Shown one piece after another: positions 1 to 12,417 of a stretch of DNA of 64,000 bases; position 1 is the stretch's first letter, and the number at the start of each line of letters is the position of its first letter. Position numbers and translations under genes: made by a program. The stretch covers positions 73,386,708-73,450,707 of the forward strand of contig NC_091120.1 in assembly GCF_040183065.1 (NCBI RefSeq). The letters run 5' to 3'. The notes beneath the pieces are model-generated. The model was not told where the DNA came from. It saw nothing but the letters and a program-made list of their open reading frames with translations, and made no database searches. Source of the DNA: Periplaneta americana (taxonomy: Eukaryota > Arthropoda > Insecta > Blattodea > Blattidae).

Positions 1-204
1 TTATCCCCCTCTCATAATTCATATTAACATACCTGCCAGGGATAACTTCTATCCCCCTCACAAAATATAATTATTTTAATACGAGTATACTTTATAAAGT
101 ACAGTATGAAATAAGCAAAGAAAATAATATTGATGTATTATCATCACCAGCAAGCTGACAACAACCAATAACTTAGGAATTACACATTTTATCTTAAGCC
201 TAAA

Positions 205-345
205 TTCAAGATTCCAAAAATTATGATGCAGTATAAACCTAGAGGACATCGTCGACCAGGAAGACCTTTAAGAAGACTGCTAGATGGGGCCGAAACAGGT
301 CTACAGAGGCCTAATTCGTGAAGGATGATGATGATCTTAAGCCTG
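205..345 (+). mobile_element. LINE 3'-end fragment (C-terminal coding tail)
   Basis: Forward translation gives a short basic stretch containing GHRRPGRPLRRLLDGAETG, then a stop and a GATGATGAT run. A GRP(R/L)(K/R)R motif followed by a GAT-type tail is typical of the extreme C-terminus of arthropod APE-type LINEs; a similar GRPRKRW motif ends the LINE at 41.6-43.9 kb. Only the 3' end is present, as expected for severe 5' truncation. Confidence 0.55.
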
Positions 346-499
346 CTTATGGATATAATTATTATTATAATCAAGATGCAAGACAGGCAACTCAGTGCGA
401 CCAAGCGTTGAGCCGTATCGAATGAGGATAATAATAATTTTATGTATGGTATTCTCTATCTAAAATTCTATCCCCCTCATCAGAAATCTTAATTCGCAC

Positions 500-710
500 C
501 CTGGTCAGAACTGAAACTGAATGAATTTATTCAGTATGAAACACCAATTATTAAAAATTTACAAGAGTATAGGGAACATTGGCTTCAACATGTAAAAAGA
601 ATGGAACACTCCATAATACTTATATTCTTTGTTTCATACCATCAGGAAAAAGTTTCGTTGAATGACTTCACAAACGATTGTTGGAAACTGTAACCGGCCA
701 TTAGTTCTAT
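500..710 (+). mobile_element. LINE 3'-end fragment, degenerate
   Basis: The frame reading ELKLNEFIQYE then YREHWLQHVKRMEHS resembles the WxxHVxRM block near the C-terminus of arthropod LINE proteins (compare WKKHVERMD in the LINE at 41.6-43.9 kb). The frame then degenerates, ending near a weak ETVTGH. A dead, old fragment. Confidence 0.45.
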
Positions 711-1173
711 TATTTGAGAGGAATATGTTGACATTGATGATGGTAATTAAACAAGCAGCTAGTAAAATACATATAAAAGAAAGCACAATTTTTTGTTTTG
801 GTCTTATTTCTTAAGGTTCATTTTCAAAAGATAATTCCTGGGAAAATTAATATTCTTTCTTGAAATTGATCATTTACGTATGTGGGTTGAGATTTAAAAG
901 GTATGCTACAGAAAAGGCCAAATCTAGTCCATAAATTCCACAGCACCATTGTTACAATAACAGATATATTCTGTAGGAACAAAAATTAATTTTTACTTAG
1001 ATTCATCGCCCAACTGTGGAATCCCGGCCATCAAGTCACTCAATTGAGTGCGCTCCTTGTATAATGACAGTTGACTTAATATATGCCTACATATTATATG
1101 TCGAACATGGAGTAAGGCTACAAAGAGAAAAACACTAGAGAAGAAGGATTCGATCCGGTGCTGTGGTTTGAAC

Positions 1174-1262
1174 TTCGGCGTAGCTCAGTGGTTAGAGCGC
1201 TTGGTACGTAGAACCAAAGACCCGGATTCGATCCCCGGCGCCGGAGCGAAAAATTTTTTCCT
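1174..1262 (+). mobile_element. tRNA-derived SINE head
   Basis: An A box (tagctcagtgg, 1181-1191) and a B box (ggattcgatcc, 1224-1234) sit at tRNA spacing. The flanks pair as an acceptor-like stem (cttcggc with gccggag), and an anticodon-like stem-loop (ttggt/accaa) is present. A run of T, a Pol III terminator, follows. The imperfect T stem and missing U33 argue against a functional tRNA gene; a SINE head fits better. Confidence 0.6.
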
Positions 1263-1545
1263 CTAATAACCATTGTTACCATGTAATTAAAAATTGACAA
1301 AGATACAAACAACTATGTGACTGATACTGACTACAAGGATTATTAAAATACATATTGTAAATGTACTGAACTGAAGTAAATGGAATAATTGTAGTTTAGT
1401 TTAATTTTCAAACTACAGAATGTTTCAAAAGGAATTAAGTAATAAGCCTATAACATGAAATGTTTTACTAATAATGTGGAACGTTTAAGTGGGCACATAT
1501 TCAGGAAAAATATCCGTTACCATTTCTGTAATGATCTATGGCTCT

Positions 1546-1640
1546 ATGCATATCTTGCTCCTTAGCGGGAGCGTGCCAATGCAACCCACAACATACCATT
1601 GCTCCTTAGCGGCAGCGGCTTGGTGCAACCCGCAAGATAG
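1546..1640. repeat. Imperfect tandem duplication (about 46 bp x 2)
   Basis: Two consecutive units share ttgctccttagcgg, then agcg, then tgcaaccc(a/g)caa. This is a locally GC-rich island in AT-rich DNA. No coding or RNA function is visible. Confidence 0.6.
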
Positions 1641-1996
1641 AATAAAGGATGGAAATTAAATAACTCTTAATAATGCAACATGCATAATGATCTTTAATTT
1701 ATTTCATACACATCACAACCTACAAACGTCCAAACCCATATGTTCACACAACCATGAACCACTTAAACGTTCCAAACAATTATAGAGACTCTATGAATTT
1801 CATGCCATTTTTTTCAAGAGAATCTTATTCGTATCATTGTTAATAGATGTAGAGAACAAAAAATTATCCAGATTATAGAAATCAGTATGAGATGTCTAAT
1901 AGAGTTTTAAATTAAGAGTTAAATAATGCATTTACTAATTCGGTGGCCACAAAATTACTGCGCTTAGCATAAATTATAGTATTTTAGCGTTCAAAC

Positions 1997-2143
1997 CTGT
2001 TACATTGACGGGCAAGTTAAGTATCGATATTGCTCGGAGAGTAGCTACAATTACAGCAGCTCCAGCCATATCCGCTCTGAACTCCATCATTCCTTTGCAA
2101 GGCTTCAAACACAAACCGCCAGAATCAAATGTCACACCCTTTC
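1997..2143 (-). CDS. LapA exon 6: first metal-site exon
   Basis: 147 bp, the same length as LapC exon 6. It encodes GKGVTFDSGGLCLKPCKG, then MMEFRADMAGAAVIVATLRA and ends in LPVNV. It holds the Lys and Asp of the GKG.TFDSGG block, the catalytic Lys after the glycines, and the Asp of DMAGAA. The acceptor is gatcgcag. The donor reads GTTTGA, which is weak beside the GTTAGT used by LapC at the same position. Confidence 0.85.
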
Positions 2144-5100
2144 CTGCGATCAAAATAAAAATAGGCCTAATGTTATAGTTTTAATCAAATGCCTAAATAA
2201 AAACAGCGATTTTTAGTGTTCCATTATATGTTGTAGATTATATGTATACTGAATGTCTCAGAAATACACGGTTTAATTTGAGGAGTAAGTTCCTCATATG
2301 TTGACAATAAAAATAATTTAGCGTATATCAAGATAGTGCCGGAAAAGCTTGGTTTTCGAGTTTTGAAGGTCTCTCTGTGACACTTAACTGTTCCATCACT
2401 TTACAATAAATGTTCAAAATATCTACCTTCTGCCTGAATGCAGGTTCATATGGCCCGTGAAGACAATCCCAAATTCCTACTATGTTTCGTAATGTCTCAC
2501 AACCTTTCATAATTCGACTGCGGAGAGTTTCAGTATCAGCAACTGGAGTCGAATACACCATTGCTTTTAAATGGTCCCACAAGAAGAAATCTAATGGGTT
2601 TAAATCAGCTGAGCGAGGAGGCCACGCAACTGGTTCACCTCTATCTGTACACCGACCGAGAAACCTTCGATTCAGGTAACTGCGGGCACTGTGACTAAAA
2701 TGTGCGGGAGCGACATCGTGCATAAAATGTGTTTGTCGTCGAATGATAAGTTTTAATTTAATTTATTGTATTCCGTTCTGTAGATCTTAAGATAGCATTG
2801 AAGCTTTGAGATGTGGAACAAGTCAAGAGTTACACAATAAAATTATTTGGCGAGATGAGGTGAGTATGTGACGTCTAAGAAGTCAAAAAATTTCTGTACA
2901 CTCACCCTGTGAGTTTGTTTGGAAATACGTGGCGTTCAAATAACATCACCAACATTTTGAATACGGTATTGATGTGAACAGTTAAATGTCAAAGACAGAC
3001 CCTTTGGTAAGGTGATGTGAACAGTTAAGTATCATAGACAGACCTTTGTAAGGTGATTTGAACAGTTAAAAGTGTCGTAGGCAGATCTTTAAAAGTAGAA
3101 ACCAAACATTTCCGGCCTTATATTAATATAAATTATTTCTATTGTCTACATTATGAGGAACTCCTGAAGTTATGCCGTGTATTTTTTAGATAACGTGTAT
3201 AGCCTACAAAGTGGAAGTGAAATAATCCTGCAGATTGAAAGGAACGATAGGGTACTCTTTAATGAATGGAAAACTTACATTATATTTTGTAATTAAATGC
3301 ACGGTTAATTAGAAAAATTAGTTGCAAGTTTCAGCAGTCTGGCAACATCGCCGTTAACACAATCCTCTCTCTTCTCGTAACACAGATGTAAGAGGTCAAC
3401 AAACTCAGATCTGTCCCGTTATGCGAACCTCACTCTCTGACTACAACGTTGCAGTCTGATTCTATCGTTCAATGGCTTGAAATTAATGGTTTTGAAGTAT
3501 ATTGATACGAAAGCCGTCGAAGCAAGTGATATACGCCAGAGGGATAAATAATTCGTTATTAAATTTTCTATCGATATGGACGAAAGTCACAATCCTACTC
3601 GCAATAGTTACCGAATAAGAGGTTGTTAAACATTTGGGGGGAACATTTTTTCTGAGAAAACTATTAACTTTTCATCAATATAATAGTACATATGTTTGTT
3701 ACATACAACATGAGCTATTCGCTCTGAAAATCTGAATTTTATTTCACTTCCACGCTGTATTAAATTTAGTAGTAAGTCATGAACATTTCGTAAGTACTTC
3801 AGTGATCGAAAAGGTTAAGACAAATTGTGGAAATTCTCAGTAAAAATGTTGATAAGAAAATGTGAAGACAGCTTCACACCATGAATTGTCTTTCTTCTGA
3901 ATTTCTTAAATTACATAGTGATTACCGACTAAAACGATGGGTTTTTCTTCCTGTCCTCCTCCGCAATAGCCGAGCTCTAACAGGAGTGGTAGTTCGCAGG
4001 AACCTCGCGCAACTGTCAGAAAGGCTGTCATGTTCTTAGATTCAATCCATTCCTTGTCTCGAATTTCCACAGTTATACCACAGGGACAAAGAGCATCTAC
4101 GGTGGCCTAAAGTGTTTAAGCAAATTAATAACAATTTAATATTCAATACGATTAATAAAGAAAGTGTAACAAGATTATCTATAAACTTAAATTAGAAAGA
4201 GAGATTACAAATTCAACTTATCTAGCCAGACAATGCGAATCTCTTGACGCTACTAATGTCGCCTGCTTTATGAGCATGATACAGTGAAATTCACTTGATA
4301 ATAGCAGTGTGTTTGGTAAACATTTATTTTAAAAATGAATCCTTATGAGTATACTTCAGAAATTACTAATAAAATTTGTAGTATAAGAAGATGTAAATAT
4401 CTGACATACATACAGATGCGTGTAAATGACAATAAATCCTGTTTACTATAATATTAAGAAGGATAATTTAAATTGGAAACGCATATGACCTTTTTGGCCT
4501 TTGTAAAAGCATTTAATATGGCAAAATAACCTTTTGTATTTAAAATATTTACACAGAAATAAATTCCAAATTGGTTGTTACATAACAAGCATAAAAATCA
4601 AATCAAATGATAAAATGTCAGATTTAAAATAAATCAACCGAGAGAAGTGGCTCATGCGTTCCGCTTGGGACTCGCATTCGGGAGGTCCGTGGTTCGATTC
4701 CGGGATCGACCAACGTGACTGGTTTTTCCGTGGTTTTCCACAGTTACATAGTCAAATGCCGGGTTGGAATTTTCATTGCCACTGTCCATTTCCCTCCCCC
4801 TCCCATATATAAAAAGAATTTAGATTTTATATCATTCATCTACTTCATCTCATTCCATATACATATTCAGGTCAAGACGCATGTCTTCGTCTGCTTACCG
4901 GGGGGGGGGGAGTCCTCTATATCTCTGCCAGGATTCATTCCTTAAGAGCACTTCCAAGGGCGCTTCGACACCTTGGAAAGGCCGTTGGAATGGATCCTGT
5001 GCTGCTTGGTCACCTTGTCTGTATGAACTTAGGGTGAGAGGGTGAGGGGTTACATGCGGACGGTGGGCTGGTACACTTCATCCCCATTCATCCCATAAAT

Positions 5101-6576
5101 TCGGGGTGCACATTAGACCTCAGTATGGCCAAAGTGCAAAGGGTTGTCCCTAACCCACCCCTAGCCACCATTACCTAACCTAACCTAAACAAATCAATCA
5201 AGAAGTCGGACAGGGCTGTTTACTGTCCCCTACACTGTTTAATATACATCAATGGGCCAGTTCAAAAGGGAAACAACTCAAAACACAAAGCCTTGGGATA
5301 ACTGCATTTTAAACTTTCATGTTGCTGTGAAAAATCTAAGGATAATTGAAATTACTCCAAATTTAGTTAATGATGTTTCTTACATACTGTAAGTTTCAAT
5401 TAGAATGATTTTAATTGAATTTTTTACTACAATCTTTAAAATGGAGTTGTCAAAAATTTTCATTTTGAGTTGTTTACCTTCTGAACTGGCCCATCTACAG
5501 TATATAGCGTTTTTCAAAGTATTAGGTAACTTCAATTGTTCAAATTTTCTTAATTTCTACACAGTCTTAATAATTCTAGCACTGGCATATTATACAAGAA
5601 ATGGGATTTTTTGCATCATCACCCATTGCCATAACTTCATCGTAGATGTTGTATTATCTTTCCACAATTAGAAATAAACTCGTTGCCATAGTGATGCAAA
5701 AATCCCACTTCTTGTACACTAATAAGCCAGTGCCAGAATTATTAAGACTAAGAACAAAGTCAAGAAAATCTGAGCAATAATTAAAGTTACTACTTATTAT
5801 TTTTAAAATTCTAAATACATAAATAAAATAGTTTCTGAATGAAGTGAAATGTCTACTAAAGAAATTTTAATAAACCACAACACAAAGCTGAACAGATTGT
5901 ATGCCGAACATATAGTATTAATGTCGAATTCGGAAGATGATTTACAAAGAGGTGTTTTTCTTTTGAACTGTATTTTGAATAATTATTTCGGTATGAATAT
6001 TTCATCCTCTAAATATAAAATCATAACCTATTTAGGTTAACAACCTACAAGAAGTAAAATAGTAGTACAGAATACAATATTAAAACAAAGTAACTCAATT
6101 TAATTATGTAGGATGTCAATTATCTTATTAAGGTGAAAAATATTTCCAAACAAAATTAATTTAATAACAGGAAATATTGGACATATTGAATAGAATTTTG
6201 AAAAATAATCATAATAAAAAGCAGGATTTAAAGTTTTGTATACGAAACTGTGGCAGATCCAACTTTGCTTGCTCTATGATAGCGAAATTTGGACACTTCA
6301 AAATTAACTTTAAAATTATTAAATATTGGACAGATTATTTTTTAATGAAAAGAGTTGATACGCTTTGTTACACCATAAAAGAAATGAAGAATTTTTACAA
6401 AAATTAGAAGTTACATCTGTTTGAGAAACAATAATAAATTACAAGCAAAACTGGATACAAGATGCAATAAAAGTGGATTACAAACGAATTTCTCTAAAAA
6501 TTAGAAGTTAACCGACTCGGAGGAAAGAAAGGATTAAGATGACCTTTGAAACGTCTGAAATCTTTAAGAATGATGG

Positions 6577-6611
<35 letters not shown>

Positions 6612-8263
6612 ATGAGATTCCATTTATATAGAAATTGAAAGCGTACGCGGACTGAAAGAAGAAACGTAAGTCGAATTATTAGTGGCTTTGAAATTATTTT
6701 TGACATCCTTAACCAGCACTGCCATAACATCACTAGACCAGCTAGTTACAGAAAACATGAGAAGACGTACTAAAAATATAATCTGGCAGAAGGGGATACC
6801 ATAGTACATCAAGACTGAGTAAGATGTTAAGTATTTGGAATCTTCAATTAATTCATATGTAATAAAGTGTACTTACTTTCGCAAATAATGAAGGCGTCAT
6901 CAAATTTGGAGGAGAATCACTCAATTTCCTGGCAAAGTTTTGCGCATCTGCCTTATTGATACCTCTCAACCACGACGCCCTGAAAGAAACATGTCGTCAT
7001 AATCATAGTCTTTTGTTTACCATTTCGCACCCACCCATTTTAAAAAAAACCTTCAAGATTCACTAATATTTAGTACATATGATAATAAATCGTTTTCGTT
7101 GATATTAAATTGCTATCTGAAATATTGAAATCTGTTTTATGTATTAATTATTAATCGGAATACAATGCAATATAATTTATTGAGAACAATAGAATAAAAG
7201 GACACCTATGTACTGAAAAATGTTATGTCATCAACTACAGTAGGCCTAATGTAATATATACCATCCATCTTCTTCTGTTAAATATTATAATTACTACAAA
7301 ACCTTCACCAGATATTGGAAATATTTTTTATAACTCTAGTATTCAAAAGTAGTAATTTAGCTAATATTCGTTAAGCATGGGACTCGTATTCAGGAAGTCA
7401 GCTGTTCGAATCCCCGGACTGATCAACCTGTTGTTTTTCCGTGGTCTTCCACAGTTATTTAGACAAATGCCGGGTTGGAAATTTCATTGTCACGGTCCAT
7501 TTCCCTTCCTCTTCCCTGTAGATTTTTGACATACCGTCTTTGTTTAGTGAATTCTCCTAAACTTTGGGACGGGTTTTGTTTCAATTCAGTATTTACGAGT
7601 CAGTTTATCCAAAAATTATGCATATGAAATGCCTTATTGGTGTCACTTATGAGCTTCAGAGCTGTCTTCGGACAGTTGAGTAAACACCTGTTACTTCAAC
7701 TGACATTTCACCATTGCTCCATTATCGTAATGTTGTTCGCCTACCTTGCTGCACCAAAAGCAACGCCGAAGGGGCAAGAAAGAAGTACAAACTCGGCGCG
7801 TCACTCATACATGGGGACGTTAGGCTGAATGTCGCAAGTCAAGTTACCCGCCGTTGAATATATACATACTCCTACAAATTCAACTCTCAAGAGAATTGTT
7901 TGTGGTTTTAACTTTATGATATTTTCCCGGTTGTTTAATTTTTAATTTACATTATAAATTAATTATTTTATTTCTGAATTCCTAATGAATTTTAACACAT
8001 TGAAGTATAATAACAGACAACTGAAGAAGGCATTTGGACTTATTAACGATTCTGGGCCTCCTTCACTCCTTTAAAATCTCACAGAGTGGTAACAGGATTC
8101 GAATCTGCGTGGATTCAGTGAGATTTGTGATCGACAGTGATAGTGTGATTTTCTCCTCAATTTGTGCCAGTATTTTTAAAATGGGTCTTAAAGAAGTGTC
8201 ACATGCAATACCAATAAAATATACCACAAAGAAGAGCTCCAGGAAGAGAAATTCAGCTTAGTA

Positions 8264-8328
<65 letters not shown>

Positions 8329-11300
8329 ATAAAGACATAGACCTCATGAGTTCCTAGAGAGAGTTGACATACTTGTCAGGATCACTGTAGAGCTCCAGAG
8401 TGGGTATAGGCTTCTGATCCTCTTTCGCTTTGTTGTCTTGATAGCGCCAGACAGCGAGACCTGCACCTTCAGCAGCTGCTTCTACTTGGTCGTTGAAGGA
8501 CTCCACTAAAATGTGATTGACTCCCGTCTTGCGGAGTTCATATGCACCTACACCGGCTGCAACTCTTACATTCTCCTTAGCTTCATCGAGTTGCTCACTA
8601 GTGTTGACTTCGGCATTCTCCTTGTCAAGGCCCGAGAGTGCTACTGCGAAGAACTCGGGGTCCAAGTTGTGATAGACCAAAGCTTTCCCTTTCGGTATCC
8701 GACCGCCAGCCCTAAAAATATTGTAGGTTATTATTATTTCGTAATGAGAAAGGCGTACTTAGCTGGTTTTGAAATATGAGATAATTAGCCTATAATTAAC
8801 CTATAGTGACGCAACTTACACCCCCGCAGACCCCGCGTTGCGGGGGGGGGGCCGAGGCCAGGGGGAGCCGAAAACGTTCAGTAGTTACTGACGCATATTT
8901 GGAAATGATTTCGAATTACAGTTCAAAGCCAATATTATGCATTTTCCATAACGCATAGCCACTCTTTTTACTCTCTGACATATGGAAATCTGTGGTAACG
9001 ACTACCATCACTGGACCGAGGATATGCATACAATAATCCAACTGGCAGTACTTTGCATCATATACCTCCGCCGATTGCCTCAGTAGACTCACCCACAACC
9101 ATATTGCAGTGACGCCAAAGTTGAACATGTGGCAGAGTGATTTTTATGGATGGAGACATTGTTTCTCGTGGTGTATTTTCATATCATCAGGTTGCCAACC
9201 GTAGTCGCAGCATACAAACAGTAAACGCACATTGAAATAAAGAAGTTTTGTATAGCAACACGTCTGCTTGTTACTAGATTTAATTCATCATTTTTTCGTG
9301 TTTTGAAAAAATGAAACCTTTCAAAAGTAATTATGAACATTTAAGTGGTGCAGAAAAACGCAAAAGGAAATCTTGAAAAATATGTTTCGAAATTGACTAA
9401 AATAGACTCAGTATTTCGACCAAGTAGTCAAACACAAACTACCTGTTTCAGTACCATGACTCAAAAAAGACTTAGTGCTCTCAGATTATTAAGTATTGAA
9501 TGTGAAAAGGTCCAAAGACTTGATCTGCATGATTTGATTGAGTCATTTGCTTCTCAAAAAGCCAGAAGGAAAAAACGCTTGTTAAGCTAAGCTTCAAGTT
9601 AAATTTATCTTAGGTAGGTAGCCTTAGTAAAATAGTAGTTACGTCATTTAATTTTTTTTCAGTTCTGTTCACTTAATTTTGTTTAAAAATTGAGTATTTT
9701 GCTATGTTAAATAAAGTTGTTTTATTCAAATTAGATGTAAAAAATAAAATTATGAAAATATGAAAAAAAAAAAAAATTGGAATAAGGAAAGGGGCCCAGA
9801 TTATCACATTTGCTGGAGGGCCCCAGCTATAAAAAGTTGCGCCACTGGAACTATTGATGGTAGCAGTACAAAATTCAGTGATAGGAAGGTCCAGACTGAA
9901 CGCTTTATAATTATTTTGGTTACAAATTGCGTAGCAGTTAACATTACGTGACGCACAACAATGTATAGAGTTCGCTCTCCGATTCCTTATAAAGCTAAAT
10001 TGATGACTCTTGGCTAAGGATTAACTTGTGGAATGATAAAGCACACTTTTCGTTTAATGGCTGGTTGGACACTCAAAATTGCCTAAGTAGGGGATCTGTA
10101 GCTCCAAACTAGATTAACGAAGTTACTCTGCATAGTGAACAACTTAGTTTTGTGCGGCTTCGAGAGTAGTTTCATAATTTACCCGAATTTCTTTGAAAAG
10201 ATAGGACCCAAGAGCCAGGGACGTGCAACAGTGTTACTGCGAACTGCTACTCCAACGTGTGAACTCAATCTTACAGAAAAGGGAAGCTTTGAACATGTGT
10301 GTGTGTCTAATGCCTACGCACTTCACTTTGCGTGATTCGGGTTCCGCATACTGCGGAAAGATTGCAGAACTGTGACCCATTTTCAAATTGCAGACCACTT
10401 CGGCGGGCCACGTTATGCATGATGTGTATCTGTGAAGAGTTAAGTCGTGTACTAGGATGAGTGTTTGTTATGTGTTCGTGTAAGTGTAGTGTAGGGAATT
10501 GGTGAGGATGATGATGAAGATGAAGATGAGGAAGGGAGAAGGAGAAACCCGGTGCTGGCATGTAGCCTACTCCTGTCGAATAGCACCAAGGGGGCCGCCA
10601 GGCTTAACATCCCATCCGACGGACGAATTACTATAAACAGTGACATATGCCTTCCCTTCATATGCACTGCGGAGAGAATTGGGATTTAACCCAGGCATAA
10701 TTTAGTGATTAGAAGTTGTGCACCGCCATCTCTCCTAGTCCTGAGGAAGAAATTTTACAAGAAAATTTCTGACCCCGCCGGGAATCGAACCCGGGCCGGC
10801 TAGTCTGAAGGCATACACGCTACAGAGCTAACTCGACGAACAGATTTGAACTTAACTACTTTAAACGTTCTTTAATGGAGTTATCTCTTCATTATTCTCT
10901 TTTGCATGCCCTTCAAAATGTTCACATTAATTTTACATTTCCTCGATTAATTATTTTCTCGTCCAGAGCTGGTTAAATGGACATAGCTTAATTATAACCA
11001 CTGTGTTCCTATGTTAGACGTTAAAGATACCATTATAATTATTAATATAGTAGTATTATTTGGAGTTTAAAATTTAATGGGGTTGCATACACTTTCAAGA
11101 GTAAAAAAAAATTATAATTTTTCATTTTTCATGTGTCAATTTAATATAAACTTTTATATTTGTGAAAGAAATTTTAAGATATCTGTAAAATTGATCAAGT
11201 TATGGATTAAATTGTCCTGCCATGCAAACATAACACCAGCCAGCAATCTGTAATTTGATCGCTCATTTTGTCAAAACTGTATTTTTCAAAATTGTTTAAA

Positions 11301-12351
11301 TCATATCTTCTAATTTCTTTTTAGATAATTGCATGAAATTTTACACGGTCATTTTTCTTAGGAAGATCAACAAACTATAGCAAAATATTTAATCTATCGA
11401 TCAACAAACTATAGTTAAATCTTTAATCTATCTCTAACAGAAATTAACGACAAAAATTTCAATGAAAAATTCTTAAAAATTTCAATATATGAAGAGAATT
11501 ACCGGTATTCTTCCCTTTGCAGTGCAGATATTTCAATCATTGGGCTAGGGCTTGTTAATATGACTGTTACCTCTAAGGCAAAAAATAATTACTAAACAAT
11601 ATTTAAAATCTTGAAAATAATTTTAAAGAAAATTTAGACACAAATCGCAAAATGAAAATTTCAAAATTAACAATTTAAAAGGTTTTTATGTAGACAAATA
11701 TTTTTCCTTTTAGATTGAAGAGCAATTTAAGCATATAGAATGTCGTCAAAATAGGGGTAAAATACATGAACAATAAAATGAATAAGGTATTTTTAAGGGC
11801 AGAAGGTGTATGTGACTCCTTAACAATCCTACTGATAAATAAGAGATATATCTTCCATAAAAATTGGTTATTTTACCTTTTCTTATCATCAAGTTGTTTC
11901 AAGAGTCGACTTTGCTCCATGCTGACCGCATGATCAGTAAGTTTCTATGTGAGGCGTTGCGAATACAAGAGGCGAACTCAACAAATACAAGTTTTGAGGA
12001 AAATGCATTTGAAATAAAATTATTTCATTCGGGCGAACTCAACGGAAGGTCACTTACACAGAATGTATTTTTTCAGATAGAAATTATTTATTAAAAAATA
12101 CAACTGAATCATGTTATACTTTTTGTATTCCACACTATTTAATATTTTCATAGAGTGAATGTCTCTAATGAACAAATTATGGAGCTACAGCACAATTTAT
12201 CCCCAACAAAATGTTCTTCTATAAAACAAAAAAAGAATAAAATGAAATTATAGTCAATGAGTAGTAGTAATTTTCTATCATACTGGTTGAGTGGAAGAGA
12301 AGGCCGAATGGCCTTAACTCTGCCAGTTAAAATAAACCATTATTATTATTA

Positions 12352-12417
<66 letters not shown>

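Larger units (their letters stand above)
2249..3197 (-). mobile_element. Degenerate mariner/Tc1-superfamily element with TIRs in LapA intron 5
   Basis: Terminal inverted repeats of about 50 bp share aatacacgg and ttcctcat blocks at both ends (2249-2300 and 3150-3197), flanked by TA, the target duplication of this superfamily. The body holds a C-terminal transposase fragment on the minus strand and a three-copy internal repeat. About 950 bp, so shorter than an autonomous element. Confidence 0.7.

Noticed and set aside
1174..1244. A functional tRNA gene (anticodon-like GTA, intronless)
   Set aside because: T stem has a mismatch, C replaces U33 and an extra base sits before the 3' acceptor strand; a SINE head explains it better.
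5405..5671. 88-codon hydrophobic ORF
   Set aside because: Its second half lies in the left arm and loop of a foldback MITE; no family similarity.
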